Source: Duganella callida
Lineage (GTDB): Bacteria; Pseudomonadota; Gammaproteobacteria; Burkholderiales; Burkholderiaceae_D
Length of the DNA: 64,000 bases
Assembly: GCF_004614165.1 (NCBI RefSeq)
Contig: NZ_SPVG01000072.1
Coordinates: 1 to 64,000, forward strand
Direction: 5' to 3'
Shown here piece by piece: positions 28,860 to 36,995 of the stretch (positions within the stretch are counted from its first letter, which is position 1; each line of letters starts with the position of its first letter). Under the pieces are notes generated by a model. It did no database searches and was not told the origin of the DNA. It was given only the letters and a program-made list of their open reading frames with translations. Position numbers and translations under genes: made by a program.

Positions 28860-29566
28860 TGGCTGCCGCGCTCGACATCGCCAATCTGCAAGCCTGGTAT
28901 GGCGAATCGCACATCCTGCACAACGTCAACATGTCGGTGCAGCCGGGCGAGGTGGTGACGCTGCTGGGACGCAACGGCGCCGGCCGCACCACCACCTTGC
29001 GCGCGATCATGGGCCTGACCGGTACGCGCAAGGGTTCGATCAAGGTCAACGGCGCAGAGGCGATCGGCCTGCCGACGCACCGCATCGCCCACCTCGGCAT
29101 CGGCTATTGCCCGGAAGAGCGGGGGATTTTTTCCTCGCTGTCGACCGAGGAAAACCTGATGTTGCCGCCGCAGTTGAACGGCAGCGGCAAGGGCATGTCG
29201 GTGGCGGAAATCTACAGCATGTTTCCGAATCTGGAAGAACGCCGGCACAGCCAGGGCACGCGGCTGTCCGGCGGCGAGCAGCAGATGCTGGCGGTGGCGC
29301 GCATCCTGCGCACCGGCGCGCGCCTGCTGCTGCTGGACGAAATCTCGGAAGGGCTGGCGCCGGTGATCGTGCAGGGTCTGGCGCGCATGATCACCACGCT
29401 GAAATCCAAGGGCTACACCATCGTCATGGTGGAACAGAATTTCCGGTTTGCCGCACCGCTGGCCGACCGGTTTTATGTGATGGAACACGGTCAGATTGTG
29501 GAGACCTTTGTTGCATCGGAATTGAACGCCAAGATGCCGGTGTTGAACGAGCTTCTGGGTGTTTGA
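28859..29566 (+). CDS. Branched-chain-type ABC transporter ATP-binding protein, LivF-like, with Arg in Walker A
   Basis: 235 residues from the ATG at 28859, which overlaps the livG-like stop. It has the LivF fold: RLSGGEQQMLAVARILRTGA signature, LLLLDEISEGLAP Walker B, MVEQNF H-loop. The Walker A reads GRNGAGRTTT: codon CGC gives Arg where the ATP-binding Lys is normal. I recall the same Arg in some betaproteobacterial LivF proteins, so it may be tolerated with the LivG-like partner carrying the canonical site. It is the second ATPase of the importer. Confidence 0.9.
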   Translation: MAAALDIANLQAWYGESHILHNVNMSVQPGEVVTLLGRNGAGRTTTLRAIMGLTGTRKGSIKVNGAEAIGLPTHRIAHLGIGYCPEERGIFSSLSTEENLMLPPQLNGSGKGMSVAEIYSMFPNLEERRHSQGTRLSGGEQQMLAVARILRTGARLLLLDEISEGLAPVIVQGLARMITTLKSKGYTIVMVEQNFRFAAPLADRFYVMEHGQIVETFVASELNAKMPVLNELLGV

Positions 29567-29590
29567 GCAACCATGGAAGGGAGACAAAAA

Positions 29591-30787
29591 ATGAAAATCA
29601 AAGCCATCACTCTCGCAGCGGCCGTGTGCGCGTCGTTCTCTGCCCAGGCGCAGATTTCCGGCGATACGGTCAAGATCGGTTTCATCACCGACATGTCGGG
29701 CCTATATACGGATATCGATGGCGCCGGCGGCGCCGAGGCCATCAAGATGGCGATCGCCGATGCGGGCGGCAACATCAATGGCAAGAAGATCGAATTCGTG
29801 TCGGCCGACCATCAGAACAAGGCCGACATCGCCGCCTCCAAGGCGCGCGAATGGTTCGACCAGCAGGGCGTCGACATGCTGATCGGCGGCACCAATTCCG
29901 GCGCCAACCTGGCCATGGCCAAGGTGGCGGCCGAAAAGAAAAAAATCTTCATCTCCATCGGCGCCGGCTCGGCACGGCTGACCAACGAGGAATGCACACC
30001 GTACACGGTGCATTACGCTTACGACACCATCGCCCTGGCGCGCGGCACCGGCGGCGCGATCGTCAAGCAGGGCGGCAAGAACTGGTATTTCATGACCGCC
30101 GATTATGCCTTCGGCCAGTCGCTGGAAAAGGATACGGCGGACCTGGTGAAGACCTCCGGCGGCAAGGTGCTGGGGGCGGTCAAGCATCCGTTGTCGGCGT
30201 CGGATTTTTCGTCTTTCCTGCTGCAGGCGCAGTCGTCGGGCGCGCAGATCCTGGGCCTGGCCAATGCCGGCGGCGACGCGATCAATTCGATCAAGGCGGC
30301 CAACGAGTTCGGCATCACCAAGAAGATGAAGCTGGCCGGGCTGCTTATCTTCATCAATGACGTGCATTCGCTGGGCCTGAATCTGACCCAGGGCATGTAC
30401 CTGACCGACGGCTGGTACTGGGACACCAATCCGGAAACGCGCGCCTGGTCCAAGCGCTACTTCGAAAAAATGAAGAAGGAGCCGTCAATGCTGCAGGCGG
30501 CGGATTTTTCGGCGGCGTCGAATTATCTGAAAGCGGTGAAGGCGGTCGGCACCGACGATTCGGACAAGGTGATGGCTTACCTGAAGGCGAACAAGATCAA
30601 CGACATGTTCGCCAGGAATGGCGTGATCCGTCCCGACGGCCGCATGGTGCACGACATGTATCTGATGGAGGTGAAGAAGCCGTCCGAGTCGAAATATCCA
30701 TGGGATTACTACAAGCTGGTGGCCACCATCCCCGGCGATCAGGCATACGCCACCAAGGCGGAAACCAAGTGCAGCCTGTGGAAATAA
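29591..30787 (+). CDS. ABC transporter substrate-binding protein, Peripla_BP_6 (LivK-like)
   Basis: 398 residues from the ATG at 29591 with AAGGGAGA upstream. The signal peptide is MKIKAITLAAAVCASFSAQA. The mature part starts with the family pattern DTVKIGFITDMSGLYTDIDG and contains ADHQNKADIAASKAREWFDQ. The protein binds the transported solute in the periplasm. A strong hairpin without a T-run follows (30810-30828), which would favour higher levels of this protein than of the permeases. These family members often bind non-amino-acid ligands such as aromatic or hydroxy acids; the ligand here is unknown. Confidence 0.9.
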   Translation: MKIKAITLAAAVCASFSAQAQISGDTVKIGFITDMSGLYTDIDGAGGAEAIKMAIADAGGNINGKKIEFVSADHQNKADIAASKAREWFDQQGVDMLIGGTNSGANLAMAKVAAEKKKIFISIGAGSARLTNEECTPYTVHYAYDTIALARGTGGAIVKQGGKNWYFMTADYAFGQSLEKDTADLVKTSGGKVLGAVKHPLSASDFSSFLLQAQSSGAQILGLANAGGDAINSIKAANEFGITKKMKLAGLLIFINDVHSLGLNLTQGMYLTDGWYWDTNPETRAWSKRYFEKMKKEPSMLQAADFSAASNYLKAVKAVGTDDSDKVMAYLKANKINDMFARNGVIRPDGRMVHDMYLMEVKKPSESKYPWDYYKLVATIPGDQAYATKAETKCSLWK

Positions 30788-30809
30788 GCCGAGTTGCAAG
30801 CTGAGTTAT

Positions 30810-30828
30810 CCCCGCCTTTCGGGCGGGG
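30810..30828 (+). promoter_or_regulatory. Hairpin between the binding-protein gene and the permease gene
   Basis: CCCCGCC pairs with GGCGGGG around a 5-nt loop, with no T-run after it. It probably protects the upstream mRNA end or partially ends transcription, as is common after binding-protein genes. Confidence 0.6.
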
Positions 30829-30855
30829 TCATCGATCTCTGAATAACGGATTCCC

Positions 30856-31740
30856 ATGGAAATCTTTGGCGTTCCCATGCCCGCGATGATGAGCCAGCTG
30901 CTGCTGGGTCTGGTCAACGGTTCGTTTTACGCGATGTTGTCGCTGGGCCTGGCGGTGATTTTCGGCCTGCTGAATGTGATCAATTTTTCCCACGGCGCGC
31001 TGTACATGATGGGCGCCTTCCTGGCCTGGATGGGCATCGAGTATTGGGGCCTGAATTACTGGGTCATGCTGGTGCTGGCGCCGCTGCTGGTCGGCGTGTT
31101 CGGGGTCATCGTCGAAAAGACCATGCTGCGCCATCTGTACAAGCTGGACCACCTGTACGGCCTGCTGCTGACCTTCGGCATCACGCTGCTGGTGGAGGGC
31201 GTGTTCCGCTCGTTCTACGGCGTCTCCGGCCAGCCGTTCCAGGTGCCGGACGCGCTGGCCGGCGCCACCGACCTCGGCTTCATGGTGATGCCGAATTACC
31301 GCGCCTGGGTGGTGGTGGCGTCGCTGGTGGTGTGTCTATCGACCTGGTTCGTGATCGAGAAAACCAAGCTCGGCTCGTATCTGCGCGCCGGCACCGAGAA
31401 TCCCAAGCTGGTTGAAGCGTTCGGCATCAACGTGCCGCTGATGGTGACGCTGACCTATGGCTTCGGCGTCGCTTTGGCGGGCTTTGCAGGGGTGCTGGCG
31501 GCGCCGATCATCCAGGTGCAACCCCTGATGGGGCAGAACCTGATTATCGTCGTGTTCGCCGTTGTGGTGATCGGCGGCATGGGGTCCATCATGGGCTCGA
31601 TCCTGACCGGGCTGGGGCTGGGCGTGATCGAGGGGCTGACCAAGGTGTTCTACCCGGAGTTTTCCTCGACCGTGGTGTTCCTGGTCATGGTGGTGGTTCT
31701 GCTGCTGCGCCCGGCAGGTTTGTTCGGCAAGGAAAAATGA
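30856..31740 (+). CDS. Branched-chain-type ABC transporter permease, LivH-like
   Basis: 294 residues, almost entirely hydrophobic with about eight membrane helices. Family motifs: GLVNGSFYAMLSLGLAVIFG, NVINFSHGALYMMGAF, and the ATPase-coupling segment RAGTENPKLVEAFGINV. It forms the inner membrane channel with the LivM-like protein whose gene starts 2 bp after its stop. Confidence 0.92.
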   Translation: MEIFGVPMPAMMSQLLLGLVNGSFYAMLSLGLAVIFGLLNVINFSHGALYMMGAFLAWMGIEYWGLNYWVMLVLAPLLVGVFGVIVEKTMLRHLYKLDHLYGLLLTFGITLLVEGVFRSFYGVSGQPFQVPDALAGATDLGFMVMPNYRAWVVVASLVVCLSTWFVIEKTKLGSYLRAGTENPKLVEAFGINVPLMVTLTYGFGVALAGFAGVLAAPIIQVQPLMGQNLIIVVFAVVVIGGMGSIMGSILTGLGLGVIEGLTKVFYPEFSSTVVFLVMVVVLLLRPAGLFGKEK

Positions 31741-31741
31741 G

Positions 31742-32716
31742 ATGAACAAAAAAATCGGTTACCTGATTGCGTTTGCCATTGCTGTCGCCGCGCCGTTTGT
31801 CGGCTATCCGGTGTTCCTGTCCAAGCTGCTGTGCTTCGCCTTGTTCGCCTGCGCGTTCAATCTGCTGATCGGGTTCACCGGTTTGCTGTCGTTCGGCCAC
31901 GCGGCGTTTTTCGGCATGGCCGGCTATGTTGCCGGCAATGCGATCAAGGTGTGGGGCTTGCCGGTCGAGCTGGGGATGCTGAGCGGGGTCGCCGCCGGCG
32001 CGCTGGTCGGGCTGGTGATGGGCGCGCTGGCGATACGCCGACAGGGCATTTATTTTTCCATGATCACGCTGGCATTGGCGCAGATGGTGTATTTCGGCGC
32101 GCTGCGGGCAGGGGAGTTCACCGGCGGCGAAGATGGGCTGCAAGGCGTTCCACGTGGAAAACTGCTGGGCGTTATCGATCTGGGCAGCGACCTCAATCTG
32201 TATTTCTTTGTGCTGGGCATCTGTGTGTTGGCCTTCATGCTGATCGTGCGCACCGTGCATTCGCCGTTCGGGCAGGTGCTGAAGGCGATCAAGGAGAACG
32301 AACCGCGCGCGGTGTCGCTGGGCTATGACGTCGACAAGTACAAGCTGCTGGCCTTCGTGCTGTCGGCCGCGCTGTCGGGGCTGGCGGGCGCCAGCAAGAC
32401 GCTGGTGCTGGGCTTTGAAACGCTGACCGATGTCCACTGGACCATGTCCGGCCTGGTGATCCTGATGACGCTGGTGGGCGGCATGGGCACGCTGGCCGGG
32501 CCCATGCTGGGCGCCATCCTCATCATCGCGCTGGAAAACAAGCTGGGCGATTGGGGCGCGCTGCTGGCGCGGCTGAGCGGTATCGAATGGTTCAACACCA
32601 TCGGCGAAGCGGTCAACATGGTGGTGGGGCTGATCTTCATTGTTTGTGTGCTGTCGTTCCGGCGCGGGATCATCGGCGAGTTCATTGCCCTGGCCGGAAA
32701 ACGAAAACCCGTGTGA
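31742..32716 (+). CDS. Branched-chain-type ABC transporter permease, LivM-like
   Basis: 324 residues with about nine membrane helices. Motifs: NLLIGFTGLLSFGHAAFFGM, the coupling segment LKAIKENEPRAVSLGYDV and HWTMSGLVILMTLVGGMGTL. It pairs with the LivH-like permease. The gene contains a parS-like 16-mer at 32146-32161. It ends 7 bp before the oligomer hydrolase gene, which is very probably co-transcribed. Confidence 0.92.
   Translation: MNKKIGYLIAFAIAVAAPFVGYPVFLSKLLCFALFACAFNLLIGFTGLLSFGHAAFFGMAGYVAGNAIKVWGLPVELGMLSGVAAGALVGLVMGALAIRRQGIYFSMITLALAQMVYFGALRAGEFTGGEDGLQGVPRGKLLGVIDLGSDLNLYFFVLGICVLAFMLIVRTVHSPFGQVLKAIKENEPRAVSLGYDVDKYKLLAFVLSAALSGLAGASKTLVLGFETLTDVHWTMSGLVILMTLVGGMGTLAGPMLGAILIIALENKLGDWGALLARLSGIEWFNTIGEAVNMVVGLIFIVCVLSFRRGIIGEFIALAGKRKPV
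32146..32161. promoter_or_regulatory. parS-like sequence inside the livM-like gene (14/16)
   Basis: CGTTCCACGTGGAAAA matches the ParB-binding palindrome TGTTCCACGTGGAACA except at the first and fifteenth bases, keeping the full central GTTCCACGTGGAA. It lies 4.7 kb from the two intergenic parS sites. It may be a weaker extra site or chance. Confidence 0.4.
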
Positions 32717-32723
32717 GGAGCGT

Positions 32724-34784
32724 ATGCAAATTAAAACCGTTGTGCTGGCGCTGGCCGGCGTCACCCTTTCCGCCTGCGGCTCGGACCATCGCGAGGACCA
32801 GCTGGAAAATCTGAACGCGAAGCCGGCTTATCTCGGCGCCATCACCGCCAATACCTACGACGGCGTCAGCGACGATCTGCTGACCGCTGGGCTGGGCAAG
32901 ACCGGGCTGGCCGGCGCCGCGCCGGCGTATGCCGACCCCGTCAATCCCACCGCCGCCGAACTGCGGCGTAACGCGATCTACGCCAATTATCGCGCGGTGC
33001 TGGATATTTCGGCCAACAGCGGCTACGGCAGCCTGTACGGCCCCAACGTCGACGCCAAGGGCGTGGCCGGCACGGGCGAGGGCAGGATCGGCGGCACGGA
33101 ATATATCGCCTATTCAGACGATGGCAGCGGCACGCAGAATGTGACCTTGCTGGTGCAGGTGCCGACCGGGTTCGACGCGAAAAATCCCTGCATCGTCACC
33201 GGCACCTCGAGCGGTTCGCGCGGGATCTACGGCGCCATCGGCAGCGCCGGCGAATGGGGGCTGAAAAATAACTGCGCGGTGGCCTATGCCGACAAGGGCA
33301 GCGGCACCGGCCTGTACACGTTCGACGACGACAGCGTGAACCTGCAGAACGGTGTGCGGGCCACGCGCACGGCGGCCGGCAAGAACGCCAGCTTCGCGCC
33401 AGCGCTCGGCGATGCCGAACGGGCGGCGTTCGCCGCGGCTTCGCCGGGGCGCATCGCATTCAAGCATGCGCATTCGCAGCAGAATCCTGAAAAGGACTGG
33501 GGCAAGTACACGTTGCAGGCGGTGGAATTTGCCATGTACGTGCTCAACGAAAAGTACGGCACCCTGGCCAAGGACAACAAGAGCCACATCGTGATGTTCA
33601 CGCCGCAGAACACGATCACCATCGCCTCCAGCATTTCCAACGGCGCCGGCGCGGCGCTGCTGGCGGCCGAGCAGGATACCAAGGGATTGATTTCCGGCGT
33701 GGCCGCGACGGAGCCGCAGGTCCAGCCCAAGAGCGCCACCGGCTACACAGTGCGCCAGGGCGCCGCGGTGGTGAGCGGGCAGGGCAAGCCGCTGTTCGAT
33801 TATTCGACGTTTGCCGCGCTGTATCAGCCCTGTCTTGCCGAGACGGCGGCCGCGCCGGGACGCTGCACGGCGCTGGCCAGCAAGGGCCTGCTGAACGGTA
33901 CCGATCTGGCCTCGCGGCAGAACGACGCCAAGGCGCGCCTCAAAGCCTATGGCTGGCTGGCCGATTCCGATGTATTGCAGGCGGCGCATGCGGGCACCAA
34001 TATCCTCGTCGCCGTGACCTACGCTTATGCCTACGGTAAGTTTTCCGTGACCGACAAGGTGTGCGGTTTCAGCTTCGCGTCGACTGACGCGACCGGCGCA
34101 CCGATCGCGTTCACGGCAGCGCAGAAGGCGTCCAGCTTTGCCACGCAGAACGGCATCGTCGGCAATGTGGTGTACGAGGATTCAGTCGGCGGCGCCCGGG
34201 TGTACAACCTGGGGGTATCGCCGAGCACGCAGTTGGCGGATCAGTCGCTCGATGGTTTCCTCTGCCTGCGCTCGCTGGCGACCGGGGTGGATGCCGTGAC
34301 CGGCGCGGCGCTGACCGGCACGCTGGCGGCGCAAAGCGCCCGTGTCCGCGCCGGCATGGCGGAGGTGGCGGCGACGGGCAATCTGAAGGGCAAACCGGCC
34401 ATCATCGTGCAGGGACGCAGCGATACCCTGATCCCGGTGAACTTTGCTTCACGCGCCTATGCCGGGCTGAATGCCTCGGTGGAGGGCAGCACCAGCAAGC
34501 TGCGTTATATCGAGGTGACCAACGCCAACCACTTCGATTCGTTCACCAACGCGCTGCCGGCCAACGTGGTGCCGCTGCACGTGTATCTGTTCCGCGCGCT
34601 GGATGCGATGCTGGCCAACCTGCGCAACGCGACGCCGTTGCCGCCGTCGCAGGTGGTCAGGACGGTGACGCGGGCCGATAACACCGTGCCCATCACGGCC
34701 GCCAATGTGCCGCCGTTCACCGCGTCGCCGGCCAACAACAACACGATTACCGTCAGCGGCACGACGGTCTCGGTACCGGATTAA
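32724..34784 (+). CDS. D-(-)-3-hydroxybutyrate oligomer hydrolase family protein (3HBOH)
   Basis: 686 residues from the ATG at 32724 with GAGGAG upstream. A lipoprotein-like signal (ALAGVTLSAC) suggests export and lipid anchoring. The family pattern is clear: PAYLGAITANTYDGVSDDLL, TAGLGKTGL, then GTEYIAYSDDGSGTQNVTLL, GTSSGSRGIYGA, NCAVAYADKGSGTG, and SISNGAGAALLAAEQ carrying the likely nucleophile Ser. Family members cleave short 3-hydroxybutyrate oligomers from PHB breakdown. It lies 7 bp after the livM-like gene, which links the transporter to hydroxybutyrate. Its stop overlaps that of the convergent alcohol dehydrogenase within TTAA. Confidence 0.87.
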   Translation: MQIKTVVLALAGVTLSACGSDHREDQLENLNAKPAYLGAITANTYDGVSDDLLTAGLGKTGLAGAAPAYADPVNPTAAELRRNAIYANYRAVLDISANSGYGSLYGPNVDAKGVAGTGEGRIGGTEYIAYSDDGSGTQNVTLLVQVPTGFDAKNPCIVTGTSSGSRGIYGAIGSAGEWGLKNNCAVAYADKGSGTGLYTFDDDSVNLQNGVRATRTAAGKNASFAPALGDAERAAFAAASPGRIAFKHAHSQQNPEKDWGKYTLQAVEFAMYVLNEKYGTLAKDNKSHIVMFTPQNTITIASSISNGAGAALLAAEQDTKGLISGVAATEPQVQPKSATGYTVRQGAAVVSGQGKPLFDYSTFAALYQPCLAETAAAPGRCTALASKGLLNGTDLASRQNDAKARLKAYGWLADSDVLQAAHAGTNILVAVTYAYAYGKFSVTDKVCGFSFASTDATGAPIAFTAAQKASSFATQNGIVGNVVYEDSVGGARVYNLGVSPSTQLADQSLDGFLCLRSLATGVDAVTGAALTGTLAAQSARVRAGMAEVAATGNLKGKPAIIVQGRSDTLIPVNFASRAYAGLNASVEGSTSKLRYIEVTNANHFDSFTNALPANVVPLHVYLFRALDAMLANLRNATPLPPSQVVRTVTRADNTVPITAANVPPFTASPANNNTITVSGTTVSVPD

Positions 34785-35947
34785 AGCGCCGCCGCGTAGA
34801 TCGCCCGCGCATCGCCCCTGGTGACGGTGCGCGGGTTATTCCCCAACAGACGGGTTTGCAGCATGGCTTCGTCGGCCAGCCGATCCAGGTCCGTTTCCCT
34901 GATGCCCACCTGCTGCAGCGTTCTTTCGATCCCCGTCACGGTAGCGATTTGTTGCATCGCAACAGCCAAGGCCTCGGCCCGCGCTTCCTGTGAGCCGGTG
35001 GCGGCCGGTACCACGATCTCCGCCAATTCCGCATACAGGTGCGCCGCTGCGGGCGCGTTGAAGCGCAATACATGGGGCAGCACCAGCGAGTTCGACAATC
35101 CATGTGGCACGTGGAACACACCGCCGATCGGGTAGGCGAGGGCGTGCACGGCCGCAACCGGCGCGTTGGCAAATGCCTGCCCGGCCAGCATGGCGCCCAG
35201 CAGCATGGCCTGACGCGCCGGCAGGTTGCGGCCGTTTTCGCAGACATGGATCAGATTGGATGACAACAGCTTCAGCGCCTGGCGCGCCAGCATGTCCGAC
35301 AACGGATTCTTTTTGTGTCTGCTGGTGTAGGCTTCGATCGCGTGGACCATGGCGTCGATGCCGGTGGCAGCGGTGACGGTCGCCGGCAAGCCGATGGTCA
35401 GCTCGGCGTCCAGCAATGCCATATCGGCATAGAGTTGCGGCGCGACCACGCCCATTTTTGTGGTGGCGCCGGTGGTGACGATGGCGATGTTGGTGACTTC
35501 GGAGCCGGTGCCGGCCGTGGTCGGAATCTGCACCAGCGGCAGACGCTTGCCCTTCACATTGCCGATGCCGTAAATATCGGCGATAGGCTGATCGCTATTG
35601 GCCAGGATGGCAATCAGCTTGGCCACATCCATGGAACTGCCGCCGCCCAGGCCGATAATGATGTCGGCGCGAAAGGCGCGCGCTGCGCCCACCGCTTCCA
35701 TCACCACCAATTCCGGCGGATCGGCCACCACCTGTGAATAGATATCCACCGCGATGCCTGTCGTGCGCAGACTCTCTGCGGAGATTTCCGGTAGGCCGGT
35801 CCGCAGGAAGCCTGGATCGGTCACGAGCAGGGCGCGGCGGATGCCCGGAAAGTGCTGCGCCACGTGTTCGCCCAGTCGGCTGGCGGCGCCCGGTTCGGAC
35901 ACAATATGGGGAACGGTGCTGAAACTGAAGGCCGGAAAATCAGTCAT
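34781..35947 (-). CDS. Iron-containing alcohol dehydrogenase
   Basis: 388 residues from the ATG at 35947 (MTDFPAFSFSTVPHIVSEPG). Family III features: the NAD-binding GLGGGSSMDVAKLIA and PTTAGTGSEVTNIA, with metal ligands in the helix ATGIDAMVHAIEAY and in AVHALAYPIGGVFHVPHG. It oxidises or reduces an alcohol/aldehyde in the cytoplasm; the specificity is unknown. An oxidation step after hydroxybutyrate release is conceivable but only by proximity. It overlaps the convergent 3HBOH stop by 4 bp. Confidence 0.92.
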   Translation of the reverse strand: MTDFPAFSFSTVPHIVSEPGAASRLGEHVAQHFPGIRRALLVTDPGFLRTGLPEISAESLRTTGIAVDIYSQVVADPPELVVMEAVGAARAFRADIIIGLGGGSSMDVAKLIAILANSDQPIADIYGIGNVKGKRLPLVQIPTTAGTGSEVTNIAIVTTGATTKMGVVAPQLYADMALLDAELTIGLPATVTAATGIDAMVHAIEAYTSRHKKNPLSDMLARQALKLLSSNLIHVCENGRNLPARQAMLLGAMLAGQAFANAPVAAVHALAYPIGGVFHVPHGLSNSLVLPHVLRFNAPAAAHLYAELAEIVVPAATGSQEARAEALAVAMQQIATVTGIERTLQQVGIRETDLDRLADEAMLQTRLLGNNPRTVTRGDARAIYAAAL

Positions 35948-36068
35948 GATGGCATCCGCTGAATGGTAGGGTTCAGCTGCAAGCTTACCCCAACCATGCG
36001 CCATCGGCATCAACTAGCGCAGATTTCTTCCGTACAATGGAGCCTTTGCTCGTTGAGGATGCAGGGTC

Positions 36069-36833
36069 ATGGTGGATTTTCTGGTGTTGGGGGTGGCCGC
36101 GTTTGGCGCCGGTCTGGTCGATGCGGTGGTGGGCGGGGGAGGCCTGATCCAGCTGCCGACCATGTTCACGGTGTTCCCCAATATGGCGCCGGCCACGCTG
36201 ATCGGCACCAACAAGCTGGCCAGCATCTTCGGCACCAGCGTGGCTGCGGTAAGCTATGCACGGCGTGTTGCCATCGCCTGGTCGGTAGCGACGCCGGCGG
36301 CGCTGGCGGCGCTGGTGTTCGCCTTCCTCGGCGCCTATACCGTGACCCATGTATCGGCCGACTTCATGCGTACCGCGCTGCCGGTGGTGCTGCTGCTGGT
36401 AGCCATCTACACGTTTGCCAGGAAGGATTTCGGCAGCGTTCACGCGCCCATCCATTCGGGCGCCAGGGAACAGTCGCTGGCGCTGGTCGTCGGCGCGGCC
36501 ATTGGTTTCTATGACGGCTTTTTTGGTCCGGGCACCGGTAGCTTCCTGGTGTTCCTGTTCGTACGCGTGTTCGGCTTCGACTTCCTCGGCGCATCGGCGG
36601 TGGCCAAGATCGTCAACGTGGCGTGCAACTTCGCCGGCCTGATCTGGTTCGGTTATAGCGGCCACCTGATCTGGCAGCTGGGCCTGACCATGGCTGTGTG
36701 CCAGATCGCCGGCTCGCTGATCGGCTCGCGGCTGGCGATGAAGCACGGCAGCGGCTTTGTGCGCAAGCTGTTCCTGGTGGTGGTCTCGGTGCTGATCCTG
36801 AAGACCGGACACGATGCATGGTTGCGGTGGTGA
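36069..36833 (+). CDS. TSUP family permease (TauE/SafE-like sulfite/organosulfur exporter)
   Basis: 254 residues with about eight membrane helices. The family repeats are visible: GAGLVDAVVGGGGLIQLPTM with TLIGTNKLASIFGTSVA in the first half, and GFYDGFFGPGTGSFLVFLFV with ASAVAKIVNVACNFAG in the second. It transports anions such as sulfite or sulfonates across the inner membrane; the substrate is not determinable. A strong terminator between two parS sites follows. Confidence 0.9.
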   Translation: MVDFLVLGVAAFGAGLVDAVVGGGGLIQLPTMFTVFPNMAPATLIGTNKLASIFGTSVAAVSYARRVAIAWSVATPAALAALVFAFLGAYTVTHVSADFMRTALPVVLLLVAIYTFARKDFGSVHAPIHSGAREQSLALVVGAAIGFYDGFFGPGTGSFLVFLFVRVFGFDFLGASAVAKIVNVACNFAGLIWFGYSGHLIWQLGLTMAVCQIAGSLIGSRLAMKHGSGFVRKLFLVVVSVLILKTGHDAWLRW

Positions 36834-36836
36834 TAC

Positions 36837-36852
36837 TGTTTCACGTGGAACA
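36837..36852. promoter_or_regulatory. parS: parS centromere site 1
   Basis: TGTTTCACGTGGAACA combines the two usual half-sites (TGTTTCAC and TGTTCCAC). It is the ParB-binding site, and parB is 3.6 kb downstream. Confidence 0.9.
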
Positions 36853-36860
36853 AAGTTGGG

Positions 36861-36889
36861 AAAAAGGGACACTTGCAGTGTCCCTTTTT
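36861..36889. terminator. Bidirectional-type terminator between the two parS sites
   Basis: AAAAAGGGACACT pairs perfectly with AGTGTCCCTTTTT around the loop TGC. The T-run suits termination after the TSUP permease gene. Confidence 0.85.
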
Positions 36890-36892
36890 CAT

Positions 36893-36908
36893 TGTTTCAC
36901 GTGGAACA
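36893..36908. promoter_or_regulatory. parS: parS centromere site 2
   Basis: Identical to site 1 (TGTTTCACGTGGAACA), same orientation, 56 bp away start to start, 88 bp before mnmG. Confidence 0.9.
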
Positions 36909-36995
36909 CTACAACAATATTTTTGCCTAAAAAAGTCGCAGCTGCAAAAAAACTCTATAATTTGACCTTGATCCCTTCGCTTTAAATTTTCCACC

